The notes below the pieces were generated by a model, which was not told the DNA's origin, ran no database searches, and saw only the letters and a program-made list of their open reading frames with translations. Below are positions 46,290 through 56,603 of a stretch of DNA of 64,000 bases, piece by piece (position 1 is the first letter of the stretch; the number at the start of each line of letters is the position of its first letter). The stretch spans positions 1,534,501 to 1,598,500 of the forward strand of contig BRXU01000024.1 in the NCBI GenBank assembly GCA_030267565.1, written 5' to 3'. Source of the DNA: Pleodorina starrii. Lineage: Eukaryota > Chlorophyta > Chlorophyceae > Chlamydomonadales > Volvocaceae. The translations under genes and the position numbers were made by a program.

Positions 46290-49200
46290 CTAGCTCTCCC
46301 AGGGGGGCAGTGGTATGGTGGTCAGGCGGGTCAGCTCTGTGGCCAGGTCGGGCGGGTCGTCCCGCACCAGCAGCCAGGGCACCCCGAACTGCCGCTTGAA
46401 GGCACGGATGCTCAGCTGTCCGGGGAGGTGTGGAGGGGGAGGGGGAGCAGAGGGAGAGTGAAACGGAGGGAGGGCGAGAAGGAGGTCGTGATGTAGGGGG
46501 CCCAGGGGGAGGAGGGGAGCCTTCCTCCAGTTACAGCGGTCATTGCCGCGTCGGCTGTGCTGCGGCTGCAGCAGCATGACAACAGGTGGGCGGAAGTGGC
46601 CAGCACGAGCAGGAGGATGATCAAAGGGGGGTTGAGGGGCGGATGTCGGTGCGCAGGGGAAGGCATGGCGCATGTGTGATCCGGCCCCCCGGTGGATGTG
46701 GCCGCTGGCCGGTTGCATGGCTGCATGGCTGCATGGCTGTCCAACACCAGTGCAGCATCCAGTGCCGCACACGTGCTGTACCGGCCCCGGCCCCGGGGTA
46801 TCCCGCACCCGCCCATCCCTCAGCCCCCCAACCCACCCACCCACCCACCCACCCACCCACCCACCCACCCACCCACCTGGGTGGGCTTCCCCCGTCTGCT
46901 GCTCCCGGCGACCGGTGGCGGCACCTCCAGCTCCAGGTAGTTCTCACTGGTCAGGCGGGGCATACCCGGGGGCTGCCTGCCCCCCTTGAGGCTGCACCCA
47001 ACCACGTGCTCCACGAAACCGCAGGGGGTCCAATAGCCGCACTCCGGCTTGTACAGCCGCCGCCGCGAGGTGTACGGCTGCTGTTGCCCTTGCTGCCCCT
47101 GCTGCTGTTGCTGCTGCCCCTGCTGCTGCGGGGGTTCCGAGGGGCTTTGACCGCTTGCTTTGTCGGACTGTACTTCGCAGCCAACAGCCGTACATCCCAG
47201 CAGGTGATGGAATGTCGACAGAGGGTAGGGACAGGTGAAGACAGGGCGCGAGGAGGGAGAGGGCAGGGTTAGGGCAGGACACGTAGACGTTCTAGAGACG
47301 GCATTCGATCACTCCTTCTGTCACTCAAAGGGCAGCTGCCGCTACGACGGTATCACTGCGTGTCCGGCGGCCGTCCGCCCGCCCGGTCGTTCGAGGCCGC
47401 CTACGTGTCCATGAGAACCCGCGCTCTGGGTCGAGCCACCGAATAGAGGACATACCACACCAGCGCTAGGTTCAACTTGGAGGCGTCTGTGCTTGTGTGC
47501 GTGTGTGTGTGTGCATGTGTGACCAAGCGATGCAACGTATGCAATGTATGGGATGTGCCCCTACCGCGGAGGGGCTGCCCCTACCGTACCCCTCTCCCGT
47601 CCTCGCATGCATCAACGGCCAGGAGGCATCACCCTGGATGGGTCCATTGCCCGCCTCCGCCACTGCCTCAGCGGCGGGAAGCACCGTCGCGCGCCAGGGA
47701 GGGCACCGCGTGCCCATGCGCTACCCCGGGCCCCCTCCCCCGCACCCCCATGGTCCCCTACCCCTTCCCTCTACCGGGAAGACACAGACAGGCGGACACG
47801 CAGGGCTCTCCGCACCCAATGTCCCTTCCACCCATTCACCGTTCAGCAGTGCAGTGCAGTGCAGTGCAGTGTCGCTTCACGTCCAGCCCGACATGCGCAG
47901 CTCAACCCCACCTCGTACAGAAGCGGCCCCGCTCCCCGTCCCCGTCCCCCTCCCCCTCCCCCAGTCAACCCGCCCCTCCCGCCTGCACCCCCCCCCGTAC
48001 GTCGCTCCACTGCCCTCTCCTCTCCCCCCCACCCCTACCGACCCGGTTCTCCACGCACGTGACGCAGCCGCAGCGGACCCGGTGGAGTCTTCTCAGGTAG
48101 TGTGAGGCCGGCAGGCGCGTCTTCACATTGATGAGCCGCACCCGCATCTCCTGCAGAGGGGTACGGAAGCCGGGGACAAAGGGGAGAGGTGGGGGGGGGC
48201 ACGGGGCAGGGAGCGGGAGGGGACATGGATGTCAGGCAGGGCAGCCAGCAGTCTAGTCCAGCGGCAGGTGCCTCGACTGTCGCAACCAGTGCGGCTAGCA
48301 GCAGCGGGGCGCAGGGGGAGGGGGGTGAGGTGAGATGAGGTGCTGTGAGGGGGTGAGAGGCGCCTGTATAACTGCCTGCTAACAACGACGCTGCATCTGG
48401 CAGTCCGCATGCAGCAGCCAGGGAAGACACGTACGGCACCAAAACGCACAGCAGTACACGCGGCGGATGTGCGAGGAGCCGACGGCTGGGGGCTCCTGGG
48501 TGCCAATAGAGGTGGGACTCAATGCGCCGCCTTCCCATTCACGAGCAGCATAAACGTGGCATTCACCGGCCCTACCAGCACCCATCAACCACTCTGATAC
48601 ACTATACTGCACCAGTCGGCAAATAGGACGCAATCGTGCACTCCCGCTCATCGCCCATATGGCCCCCACCACCCACCCACCCGGGGGACGACCGGGGCGG
48701 AGGCCTGGGGGGGTGCATGGTGGTAGCCACCAGCAGCAGCAGCAGCAGCAGGCGGGCGGGCGGGCGGACGTACGAGGGCGAGGCAGGATAAGTAAGAGCA
48801 GCCAGACAGCAGGGAGCGGAGGGCGGCAGCAAGGCACGGGGAGGGAGCTGCTGGATTGTCTAGCTAGTTAGGGTTTGAGAGGCGGAGGGGCCGGAGGGGC
48901 CCATCCAGCCAGCCCTCTTCTTTCCTTCAGTGCCGAGCCCCTCCCGCCCCTCTCCGGCCGGTGGGCCGACCCGGCAGGCCGGCCGGTCCCCGGTCAGCCG
49001 CACGTGTGTGTGGCCCTACCTCCATCCTAGGGGTGGGGGACAGCTGCAGGGGCCCCTGCGCCCCAGCAAGCACGCAAGCTAGCAGGCAGGCAAAGGGGGG
49101 AGGCAAGCAAACAGGCGGGCAGGCAAGCAGGCATGGAGAGCAAGCCACCATCCTAAGGTTTAGCCCCGCAACGGCTCGTCCGCTCCCGGCGGCACTAACA

Positions 49201-49907
49201 TGGATGAACGGACGCGATTGCCTGCCTGCCTGCCTGACTGACTGACTGACTGACTGACTGACTGACTGACTGACTGGCCAAGTGCATTTCATGTCATGCC
49301 ATGCCACGTACCCGGACAGTAGCCCGAACGTACACCCGCCGCCAGCCCTTGGGCCATACGGAGCTTTGGACATTGCGAACCGCCAGCGGGTCTGCAGGCC
49401 CAGGCCCAGGCTCAGGCCCAGGCCGCTGGCGGCCCCCACTGCCGCGCCTGGCCTCCGTGGCATCGGGCTTCCAGTTCTTGCGGCGGCAGCGCAGCCGGGT
49501 GACCTGGGCTTGGATATGCGGGACAGGAAGGCGGGCAGGTGGGTGATGAGGCCTTAGGGTTGATCAGCTTCATAACATTTGACGGGAGGCAGTTGCAGAA
49601 CGCAGGACTTTCGTGCCAGAGCAGCGGCACTATATTGCAGAGCACGTGCCACGCCGAAGCCGTCCCGTCCGCCGATAGTCGCCATTCGAGCGGTTCATTG
49701 CCCAGGAACTCTCTTGCTCACGCAGTATTTGCGCAAATGCCAATAGCGCAGCAAGTTGGCGAGTTGCGGCTCCTCGCACAGCATCCGCTCGACTTCGCCG
49801 AAAACCAGCTTGGGAGTGGGCGCTTGCAGGACCACTTTAACAAAACCCACGTGCTTACTACCCTGGTAGATGTCACATAAGGCAATTATGGCCACGCGGC
49901 GCGTCAT
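46290..49907 (-). CDS. Hypothetical protein, six-exon model, partly Cys-rich
   Basis: Function not recognised. Six minus-strand exons, all joined in phase 0: 49907-49722, 49503-49312, 49043-49020, 48150-48043, 47167-46877, 46415-46290 (stop), giving 308 residues. Visible stretches: KHVGFVKVVLQAPTPKLVFG in exon 1; RCRRKNWKPDATEARR then a Pro/Gly run in exon 2; an eight-residue micro-exon; EMRVRLINVKTRLPASHYLR then RCGCVTCVENR in exon 4; a Gln-rich run then KPECGYWTPCGFVEHVVGCS in exon 5; RQFGVPWLLVRDDPPDLATE near the end. Clustered cysteines suggest metal binding, but no family fits. No signal peptide is evident. The ATG at 49907 is uncertain: in-frame sequence without a clear acceptor lies upstream, so further 5' exons are possible, as is an extra exon between 48043 and 47167. 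The donor of exon 5 lies in a (GTGG)n run. Confidence 0.55.
46829..46876. repeat. (CCCA)n microsatellite at a splice donor
   Basis: About twelve CCCA units; on the minus strand (GTGG)n begins exactly at the predicted donor of the exon ending at 46877. Confidence 0.9.
49235..49274. repeat. (GACT)n microsatellite
   Basis: About ten tandem tetranucleotide units in the intron between exons ending at 49312 and starting at 49043. Confidence 0.9.
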
Positions 49908-51995
49908 CTGTATCGACAGCTAATCACGTCGACTTCGGGTTTCCAGGGCTGAATGCTAAAATGCTGTAAGATTAATGTGTACGCAATGATTAACGGCCCC
50001 GGCATTTCGCAGTCCTGCGGCCGTGCATCGGTCATCGCGCCTTCGCGCGCTCTGGCACGTTTAAGCTGCAGCGGTTGGTCGTACAGCGACAAAAAGCCAA
50101 CAGAGCTGACAGTGCTTCCAATATGTCAGCTCGTTTCTGCGTAATTGACGAGAATATATTGTCGCGATCTGCGCTTTGTAGTTTACTGCTTGCCTGAAGT
50201 TGGGGGTGCTTAGGGCGACGCAGTGCCCCAACAAGCCACAAACAGATAACTTTCTATGCCCGATATCCGCAAAGTGGCTCTTGCCCTTTCGCAGTCACCA
50301 GTGGCGTCCGCTTCGCCCCGGCCGAATGTCACAAGTTTCGGTGTTACACCAGTGGCCTACAGACCTGTACAGACCCTCGGAAGGGTAGAGCCGGCGGGCC
50401 AGCCTGGCCATGTACTGCAAAGGAAAGCGCGCCTAGACCGGGCACCACGAGTCGCCCAGACAGGAGCAACTAACCCGGGGCGGGGCAGGGCTCAGAAACC
50501 CGCGGTCATAAGAGAACTAGTCGTGAGGCTCCCAAATTGGTGACGGGCTTCTGGTCGCCACTAGAAAGCGCACAAAGTCGGATCAGCATTATGCCAATTT
50601 TCCGTTTGCGGCCGCTCAACACAGCCATGCATCGTAGACAACCCGCAAGGAAGGGTGTTGTGGCTCAGCCGAGCCCCACTTTTTGCGCGGTACTTCCAGG
50701 ATCGCGATGGCCGTGAAGTCCTCAAGCCAGCTCCAGGCGCCAGCGATCACAAATATCACATGATTGGGCTCTGTTCGTACGGCTTGAGCCAGGCAACAGC
50801 GCAGGATCAGATTTCTTGGCTGCGGTCGTGAACCGGTGCCCGCGCTCACTGGCAGACAGCAGCAAGATGCCATGACACCCCAGACACATTGCTGCACTCC
50901 GTATGGGGCTAGAATGAGTCAAACTTCTTCCGATATATACCCGCTTGCCAACTGAAAGCGTCAGCTGGTCTATCACCGCCTACACCGCTAGGCAAGCCCA
51001 AAAGTGATGATGGCACGAAGGGGAGAGCTCCCGTACTCCAACAGGCTCCAACGGCGGAACGGCCTGATTACTCCCATATCCATTTGCCGCTGATTGCTTG
51101 CCGCTAATGTGGGAACTTCACAACACGGGCACCATCAGTCATCAGTCAGTCGCCTCCAAGCCTCCGTAGGTTTGTTCTCACACCGCACGACCGCAGTGGG
51201 GACCTACGCCGCGGGAAGGCCCGCAGCAGACGGAAGGGGGCCCCCAGCCCCCACCGGCAAGTCGAGAAAGTCACTCCTTCCCCCAAAGGGTAGGAGCCAC
51301 ACGACCAGCTTTGGCCACCGTTACATGGCGCTGGGCCGGCGTCGTTAAAATTTTCCATCTGTATAGGCTTCCGATGATGAGATTTACCGGTACCGGTGAT
51401 GTCACTCTTACTCCCTGAAACTTCACATCCAATAGTAATATTCGTGATTTAATAAAATACTTTTGGGCAATTAGAATACAGTTTATATGTAAATACCCTC
51501 AGTCAGCGCCACTGGCCAAGTTGACGGTCAAATCCTTGAGCAAGGTCGGGGCCATCCATTCCACCCTCGGCTTGCAACCTCCGCCTCGGCGTGCCTGCAT
51601 GGATCGGCCACTTGGGCGGCAGGGTTGTCCGGGGAGCATTGTGGGGTCCCGCCTTGTCCCCCTGTCTGCCCCGTGTGACTGCCCTGTTTCATTGCCTTGT
51701 GAAGAACCAGCCCTACTGCCCTAGTCCTCCTAACGGCCCTACCGCTCCTGCCCGTACCCTCCCTACCACTCCTTCCATTCCTACCGCACGCCCCTCGACC
51801 ATAGCTCTCCTTACCGCTCCTATTGTCCCTTCCACTCCTAACGCTCCAACCGTTTCTACGTACCGGTCCCTCTACCACATCAATGGGTGCAGGTATTCCC
51901 CCCGCCTCTTCGTACTACCGTCCGCGCCCAGACCTCCCGCCTCCTCCCGAACCAGGGCGGGGCAGCCAGCTTACGAGCTTAGGCACCCTGCCATT
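49908..51995. other. Unassigned region upstream of the hypothetical gene
   Basis: Contains minus-strand frames such as 50092-49904 and 50976-50722 that might be 5' exons of the gene ending at 46290 or mobile-element debris, but no motif decides. Near 51720-51850 is a degenerate C/T-rich tract of CCTACCGCTCC-like units. Confidence 0.4.
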
Positions 51996-52568
51996 TTCTT
52001 TGGGCGGGGCCCCAGCGCGAAGCGCTCAGGGGGGCCCCGCCCTGTAGGATTGCCCATGCAGGCCCATGTCCGTGCCTGCCTGCCTGCCTGCCTGTGATGT
52101 CCTGACCCAAGTGCAGAATCTCGGCCAGCGGAAACGCGATGTGAGTAACCAATTACATTCTTAATTGCATGGTATCTTTATTATAGGCTACAAAAATCGT
52201 ATGAGTACAAACCACTTCTGCAGTCTCCATGGACTGAGGCCGAAGTCAAACCAACGCCTCTCGGCCTGTAATTCATTTCAAAAGGTACATCGTTCCTCGA
52301 AATGGAATCTAGAAATGACGGCGTGAAATGAATATTCGTTTCGGCATCCAACTACATTTGCACAGCGAACTTAGTTCCCGCTTCCACACCACAGCTCTGC
52401 TAGCCGGTCCGACCGCCTTCACGCATATTCCTACTACAAAGCATAACAAAGGTTGCAAAGGACAAACTACGAGGGGCAAACTGGTTCTTGGACGCCAAGC
52501 CGCAAATGCACGCACAATGCGGTCTTCTGTGAGCCGCCCAACAAGTCCAGTCGGCAACCTAGGGGACT
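51996..52568 (+). repeat. Dispersed 560-bp repeat, copy B
   Basis: Same orientation as copy A, aligning from the GC-rich hairpin (52002) to CGGCAACCTAGGGGAC. It includes a small (TGCC)n expansion near 52075 absent from copy A. It abuts the duplicated block E1 at 52566. Confidence 0.82.
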
Positions 52569-52790
52569 CGCGTCGATGATTGATGTCGATCGTCCGCTAC
52601 CTTTGTTCATGTCGACGACTCGGGCATGCACCCGGATTTTTCGCAAATCGCATGGCATACGCTTGGGGAACGGGCGATTCCTTTCGTGAATCTGTGGCCA
52701 AGACCCTCTAGGGACGTGGCGACTGCCTCTGTGGGCCCTGTTTGCCTCCAGTGCCCAGCAGCAAAATCGAAACTGCATCATCATCCCATG
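52566..52790 (+). repeat. Duplicated block E, copy 1
   Basis: About 200 bases nearly identical to 56292-56498, from CTCGCGTCGATGA to CTGCATCATCATC. Copy 1 has about 17 extra bases after GATCGTCCG. Frames shared by both copies show no known domain. Confidence 0.9.
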
Positions 52791-54726
52791 ATGCACCGAT
52801 AGTCTTCGGCCTGACCGTTAGTTGAGTGCGGCAGCCCACTCCAAATATCATACTCCATACCGGCTCCGCGCGCGTACGAGAAGAACCGGCATAAATGGTC
52901 AGGCTGACGTCGCATGCGTGCCTTGGGTTCAGCCGAAACAGTGCAAGGGGTATGTGTTTCGCAGTGCTTATATATACCAAGTGTGCGGCGCAGAAGCGCG
53001 TCATCAATGCTGCGACACTGAGCAGACAGAGGTCCAGAAGCACGTGATTTTGTACTGCCCGACTGACAAACGCGTAGAGAAAGGCTTCCCCCCATCAGAA
53101 CGGTTTGCTGGAGGCTGTGAAATGGCACTCAGACTGTCTGGCAAAGATGCTCGAGCTGTGTTGCCTTTCGGGCATTGGTCGTCATCTATTCTCTTGCCAA
53201 TGCGTGTTGTCCCTGTTGTGCTTTTAACTCTTGGCTCCCGGTTCGTCTTGAGAGTTGCTCGGGTCTGGGGTTTACGCACTCCCCGAACCTTATCTAACAC
53301 ACGTATTCTGACGCTCACATTCGTTCGGCAGCAAGGGCAGTCTACTGGTGGACAACGAAAAATACACGAAGCCGCTACAGCTGAACAATGCCCGACCGAA
53401 ACGCAGTTGGTTACTGCAGGTTTCTGCTTGTCCACCTGTCGTGTGTTTGGTGCGTGCTCATCCGACCTCCCCACACAAAAGGAGTCACCTACGCACCCGG
53501 GAAGACTAGGCGCAAAACATGCCAGGTCTCTTCTGACTGGGACATGACTCTTTCAATATGACTTACAAGGGATGCGTGGAACAGCAAACAACTCCGTCCC
53601 AGGGAGCTCCAACGCTTCTGTCGACCTCAGCCACAGGGGTTGGAGGCTCCGAAACGAACGGGTGCGTCTATCTCTCATGCGAGGCCATTCAAAGGCAACA
53701 GTAATTATCACTGGCCATATCATGTGGACTGCTCAAAGCTTCAGCCACTGAGCTCATGTGTCTCACTCGTTGCACAGATTGCGCAACCCAAGATACCAAA
53801 TCAGACCGCGCACCATCCGGTGCGACAATTACTGTGCGATTTTTGCTGACGTTACCTGTTTCACTCATACGCAAGGCCCTTCATGGGCTCCATGGGTATT
53901 GATGTTCGCTGTGGCCCGATTGCGCTGTGAGGGAGCATGCCCCCATTCCATTAATAAGGATGTATGGGTAGTCTCTCCATTACCAGGGTGGTGCTTCCAG
54001 AAGACGCTGCTGGACAGCAGTTGTACATTGAAAGTCCAAACACACATGAACGAAGCACAGGCTCAGCCACTCAAATCCTCGGGACGTCTGCTTGCCAAGG
54101 CTGAAACATAACGCACAAAGCTGTATGCTGTAGCTTGCCCCTGTCCATCCATGGACCTATCCATATAGTGCTACCTTGCTTCGCGCCACGAACATGCTGA
54201 CAATGAAAGCGACATGCCCGTGAGGCGGCAACCAATACCGTAGCTGCTCGGACTCAACGACGTCGAGGTTTTCGCCCAATCCGATGAAGATAGGACCGCA
54301 TGGCCATCAAGTTCCAAGCACACCATCCAGCACCATCCTCCGGTCAAACACTGTAACCGTTGGGTCCTGAAAGGACACAGATGGACGATAGCTGTCCGCC
54401 GTCGAGGAGCGCAAGGGCTCCTGCTGCTGGCGCTGAACCTTGTACGTTCACCAAGCTGCCCACTATCCACACCTTCAACAGCTGTAGTTACGGAATGCCA
54501 TCGCATTGGTGTCACAAACCACGCCGCCTGCCAAGGCAGCGCACAGCCAAGTACAGAGCTGTTTTGACCGCTGCCCACCAGGGCAGACCATATGCTGAAT
54601 GCGAACGGATCCAGGACTGCTTTTCGATTTAGCTTCATTTCATTTGCATGATAATCCATGTCCAGACACCAGAGAAAATTCCGTGCGAAGGGTCAGACAA
54701 GTGCCCCTTAGCGATGGCCGCGGTGC
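52791..54726. other. Unassigned repeat-flanked region
   Basis: No gene can be supported. Around 52920-53120 the plus strand reads through EVQKHVILYCP following two cysteines, faintly like the C-terminal zinc-knuckle of LINE proteins. A 162-codon minus frame at 54659-54171 has no recognised motif. Confidence 0.35.
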
Positions 54727-55052
54727 GCGCCAGCACGACTGTTAGGGTTGATTTACGAGACAGTCTTCTGGAAGCTGTGAGTGCGTCCTGATACACCAGG
54801 CCAACGCGAAATGTCGCCAGCTGTTTGTCTGCCCAGATATTCATAATATGCAAAACGTCAACCAACACTTCAGCCCAGCAAAGTAGGCGCCAGCATGACT
54901 GTTAGGGCTGATTTAGGAGGCAGTCTGCTGGCAGCTGTAAGTGCGTCCTGAGACACCAGGCCAACGCGAAATGCCGGCAGCTGTTTGTCCACCAAGGTGT
55001 TGATAATGTTACATGCAATACTTCAACCAACACTTCAGACCCGCAAAGTAGG
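54727..55052 (+). repeat. 160-bp tandem duplication
   Basis: Two adjacent units, starting GCGCCAGCACGACTGTTAGG at 54727 and GCGCCAGCATGACTGTTAGG at 54887, alignable to AAAGTAGG at both ends with scattered substitutions. Confidence 0.9.
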
Positions 55053-55236
55053 AAAAGCGTGACAAGAAGCGTTGTGGCAGCAGCGCGTACACATTCTTTA
55101 GGTGTGCTGGTGTGGCAATACCGTACTCGTACGGTGCCATGCGCTCGGCTAATCCTCCAAGGGCCCGACGTTTCTGTCAGATCGCGCTGTTATGGTGCGA
55201 CTCGGGGTGCTGATTTGGCTGCACCCTTGCGATGAA

Positions 55237-55515
55237 CCAGGAGCTTGGTAGACGCTACCTGTCCAGGTGCTCGGTTGGGAGCTACTTGTGTGTTGTTTTC
55301 CAGGAGCATGGTCGGCGCTTCCTGTCCAGGTGCTCGGTTGGGAGCTACTTGCGTGTTGTTTTCCAGGAGCATGGTCGGCGCTTCCTGTCCAGGTGCTCGG
55401 TTGGGAGCTACTTGCGTGTTTTTTAAAAGGAGCATGGTCGGCGCTTCCTGTCTAGGTGCTCGGTTGGGAGCTACTTACGTGGTGTTCTCCAGGAGCATGG
55501 TCGGCGCTCCTTGTC
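55237..55515. repeat. 62/63-bp minisatellite, about 4.5 units
   Basis: Unit contains CCAGGAGCATGGTCGGCGCT, CCTGTCCAGGTGCTCGGTTG and GGAGCTACTTGCGTGTTGTT. Because 63 is divisible by three, both strands stay open and encode a 21-residue repeat over most of the array (minus strand: TQVAPNRAPGQEAPTMLLEN). It lies directly upstream of hairpin module copy 3. Confidence 0.93.
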
Positions 55516-55539
55516 TCTGACTCTTTCACGCTTCGTGCG

Positions 55540-55690
55540 TCGTGCGGGCTTGGTGCTGGTGGGCCTTGGTGGCTTTGCGTTTGGCACCCCTTTGCGGGTG
55601 CCCCTGGGGTAGGATGAACAGTCTGTCTAGCCTGTACGGCTAGCGACCGGTGTGAAAGCCGGTCCCCCTTGTAAATTCCGCATCCTAATC
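55540..55690 (+). repeat. 150-bp hairpin module, copy 3
   Basis: Third copy of the structured module, with stems GGCACCC/GGGTGCC, CTAGCC/GGCTAG and GACCGGT/GCCGGTC (55645-55664), then TTGTAAATTCCGCATCCTAA. Its upstream sequence (the minisatellite) differs from that of copies 1 and 2, so the module is the conserved unit. Confidence 0.8.
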
Positions 55691-55830
55691 CTCGTTATTA
55701 TCTGGACATTCTGAAGCATACTTTCGAAGTCTTTTACAACTCTGTTAATGGTTGATGAGTTCCAGTGATGCATGAGTTTCATGGCTTGGCTGGGCCTTGT
55801 GAGCACAAAAGTCTTGTAACATCATGCCGC

Positions 55831-55943
55831 AAAGCAAGATCACGTCATGATCATGTCATATTAGGTTACACTATCCACAAAGCATTTGTAGGCGTGGTGG
55901 TGTTTAGGTGTTGATTGGCTGTCCTGCCTGTCCATGCTGTGAA
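55831..55943 (+). repeat. Duplicated block F, copy 1
   Basis: About 105-113 bases, similar to 56499-56603; contains GATCACGTCATG, ATTTGTAGGC and GGTGTTGATTGGCTGTCC. Confidence 0.85.
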
Positions 55944-56020
55944 AACCCCAAACCCGGCTGTACCATGTAGGCCACAATTTAGCAATTTTATATGTTATGC
56001 AGGATGTTAAAATTATATAT

Positions 56021-56065
56021 TTTGGGCGGGGCCCCAGCGCGAAGGATTTGCCCTTGTCCGTGTGT
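56021..56065 (+). repeat. Dispersed 560-bp repeat, short head fragment D
   Basis: Only TTTGGGCGGGGCCCCAGCGC and a few following bases, with part of the GC-rich hairpin missing; joins TTGCCCTTGTCCGTG as in the other copies. Confidence 0.65.
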
Positions 56066-56291
56066 GTGTTTGTGTGTCAGTAACGACGGACGACGTTGCG
56101 CTTCACGTTTGAATAGCGCAACTTTGGTTTACAAGGTCGTTGACCATTTTTGCATTTGCAATTAGCCGGAAATCGTGGCCTTTGAGAAGGTGCACTACTC
56201 AAGGTACCGGTAGTGGCTTGTGCACAACTCAAGGACGTCGGCTTGGTAACAACGTTCTGCGCGAGACTTTGATAGCACACCAGGTTTTGCG

Positions 56292-56498
56292 CTCGCGTCG
56301 ATGAATTGATGTCGATCGTCCGACGACTCGGGCATGCACCCGGATTTTTCGCAAATCGCATGGCATACGCTTGGGGAACGGGCGATTCCTTTCGTGAATC
56401 TGTGGCCAAGACCCTCTAGGGACGTGGCGACTGCCTCTGTGGGCCCTGTTTGCCTCCAGTGCCCAGCAGCAAAATCGAAACTGCATCATCATCTCATG
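56292..56498 (+). repeat. Duplicated block E, copy 2
   Basis: Near-identical to 52566-52790 apart from the absent 17-bp segment. Block F copy 2 starts at the next base. Confidence 0.9.
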
Positions 56499-56603
56499 AA
56501 AGCATGATCACGTCATGGTCATGTCATATTATTTTACACCATCCACACAGTATTTGTAGGCATGGTGGTGTGTAGGTGTTGATTGGCTGTCCATGCTGTG
56601 AAT
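56499..56603 (+). repeat. Duplicated block F, copy 2
   Basis: Diverged copy of 55831-55943, immediately after E copy 2. Confidence 0.85.

Noticed and set aside
54171..54659. 162-codon minus-strand frame
   Set aside because: No recognisable domain, lies among repeats, and alternative frames over the same stretch are equally plausible.
55190..55435. Repeat-encoded 21-residue protein
   Set aside because: Openness follows from the 63-bp unit being divisible by three, on both strands; no start context or flanking coding sequence.
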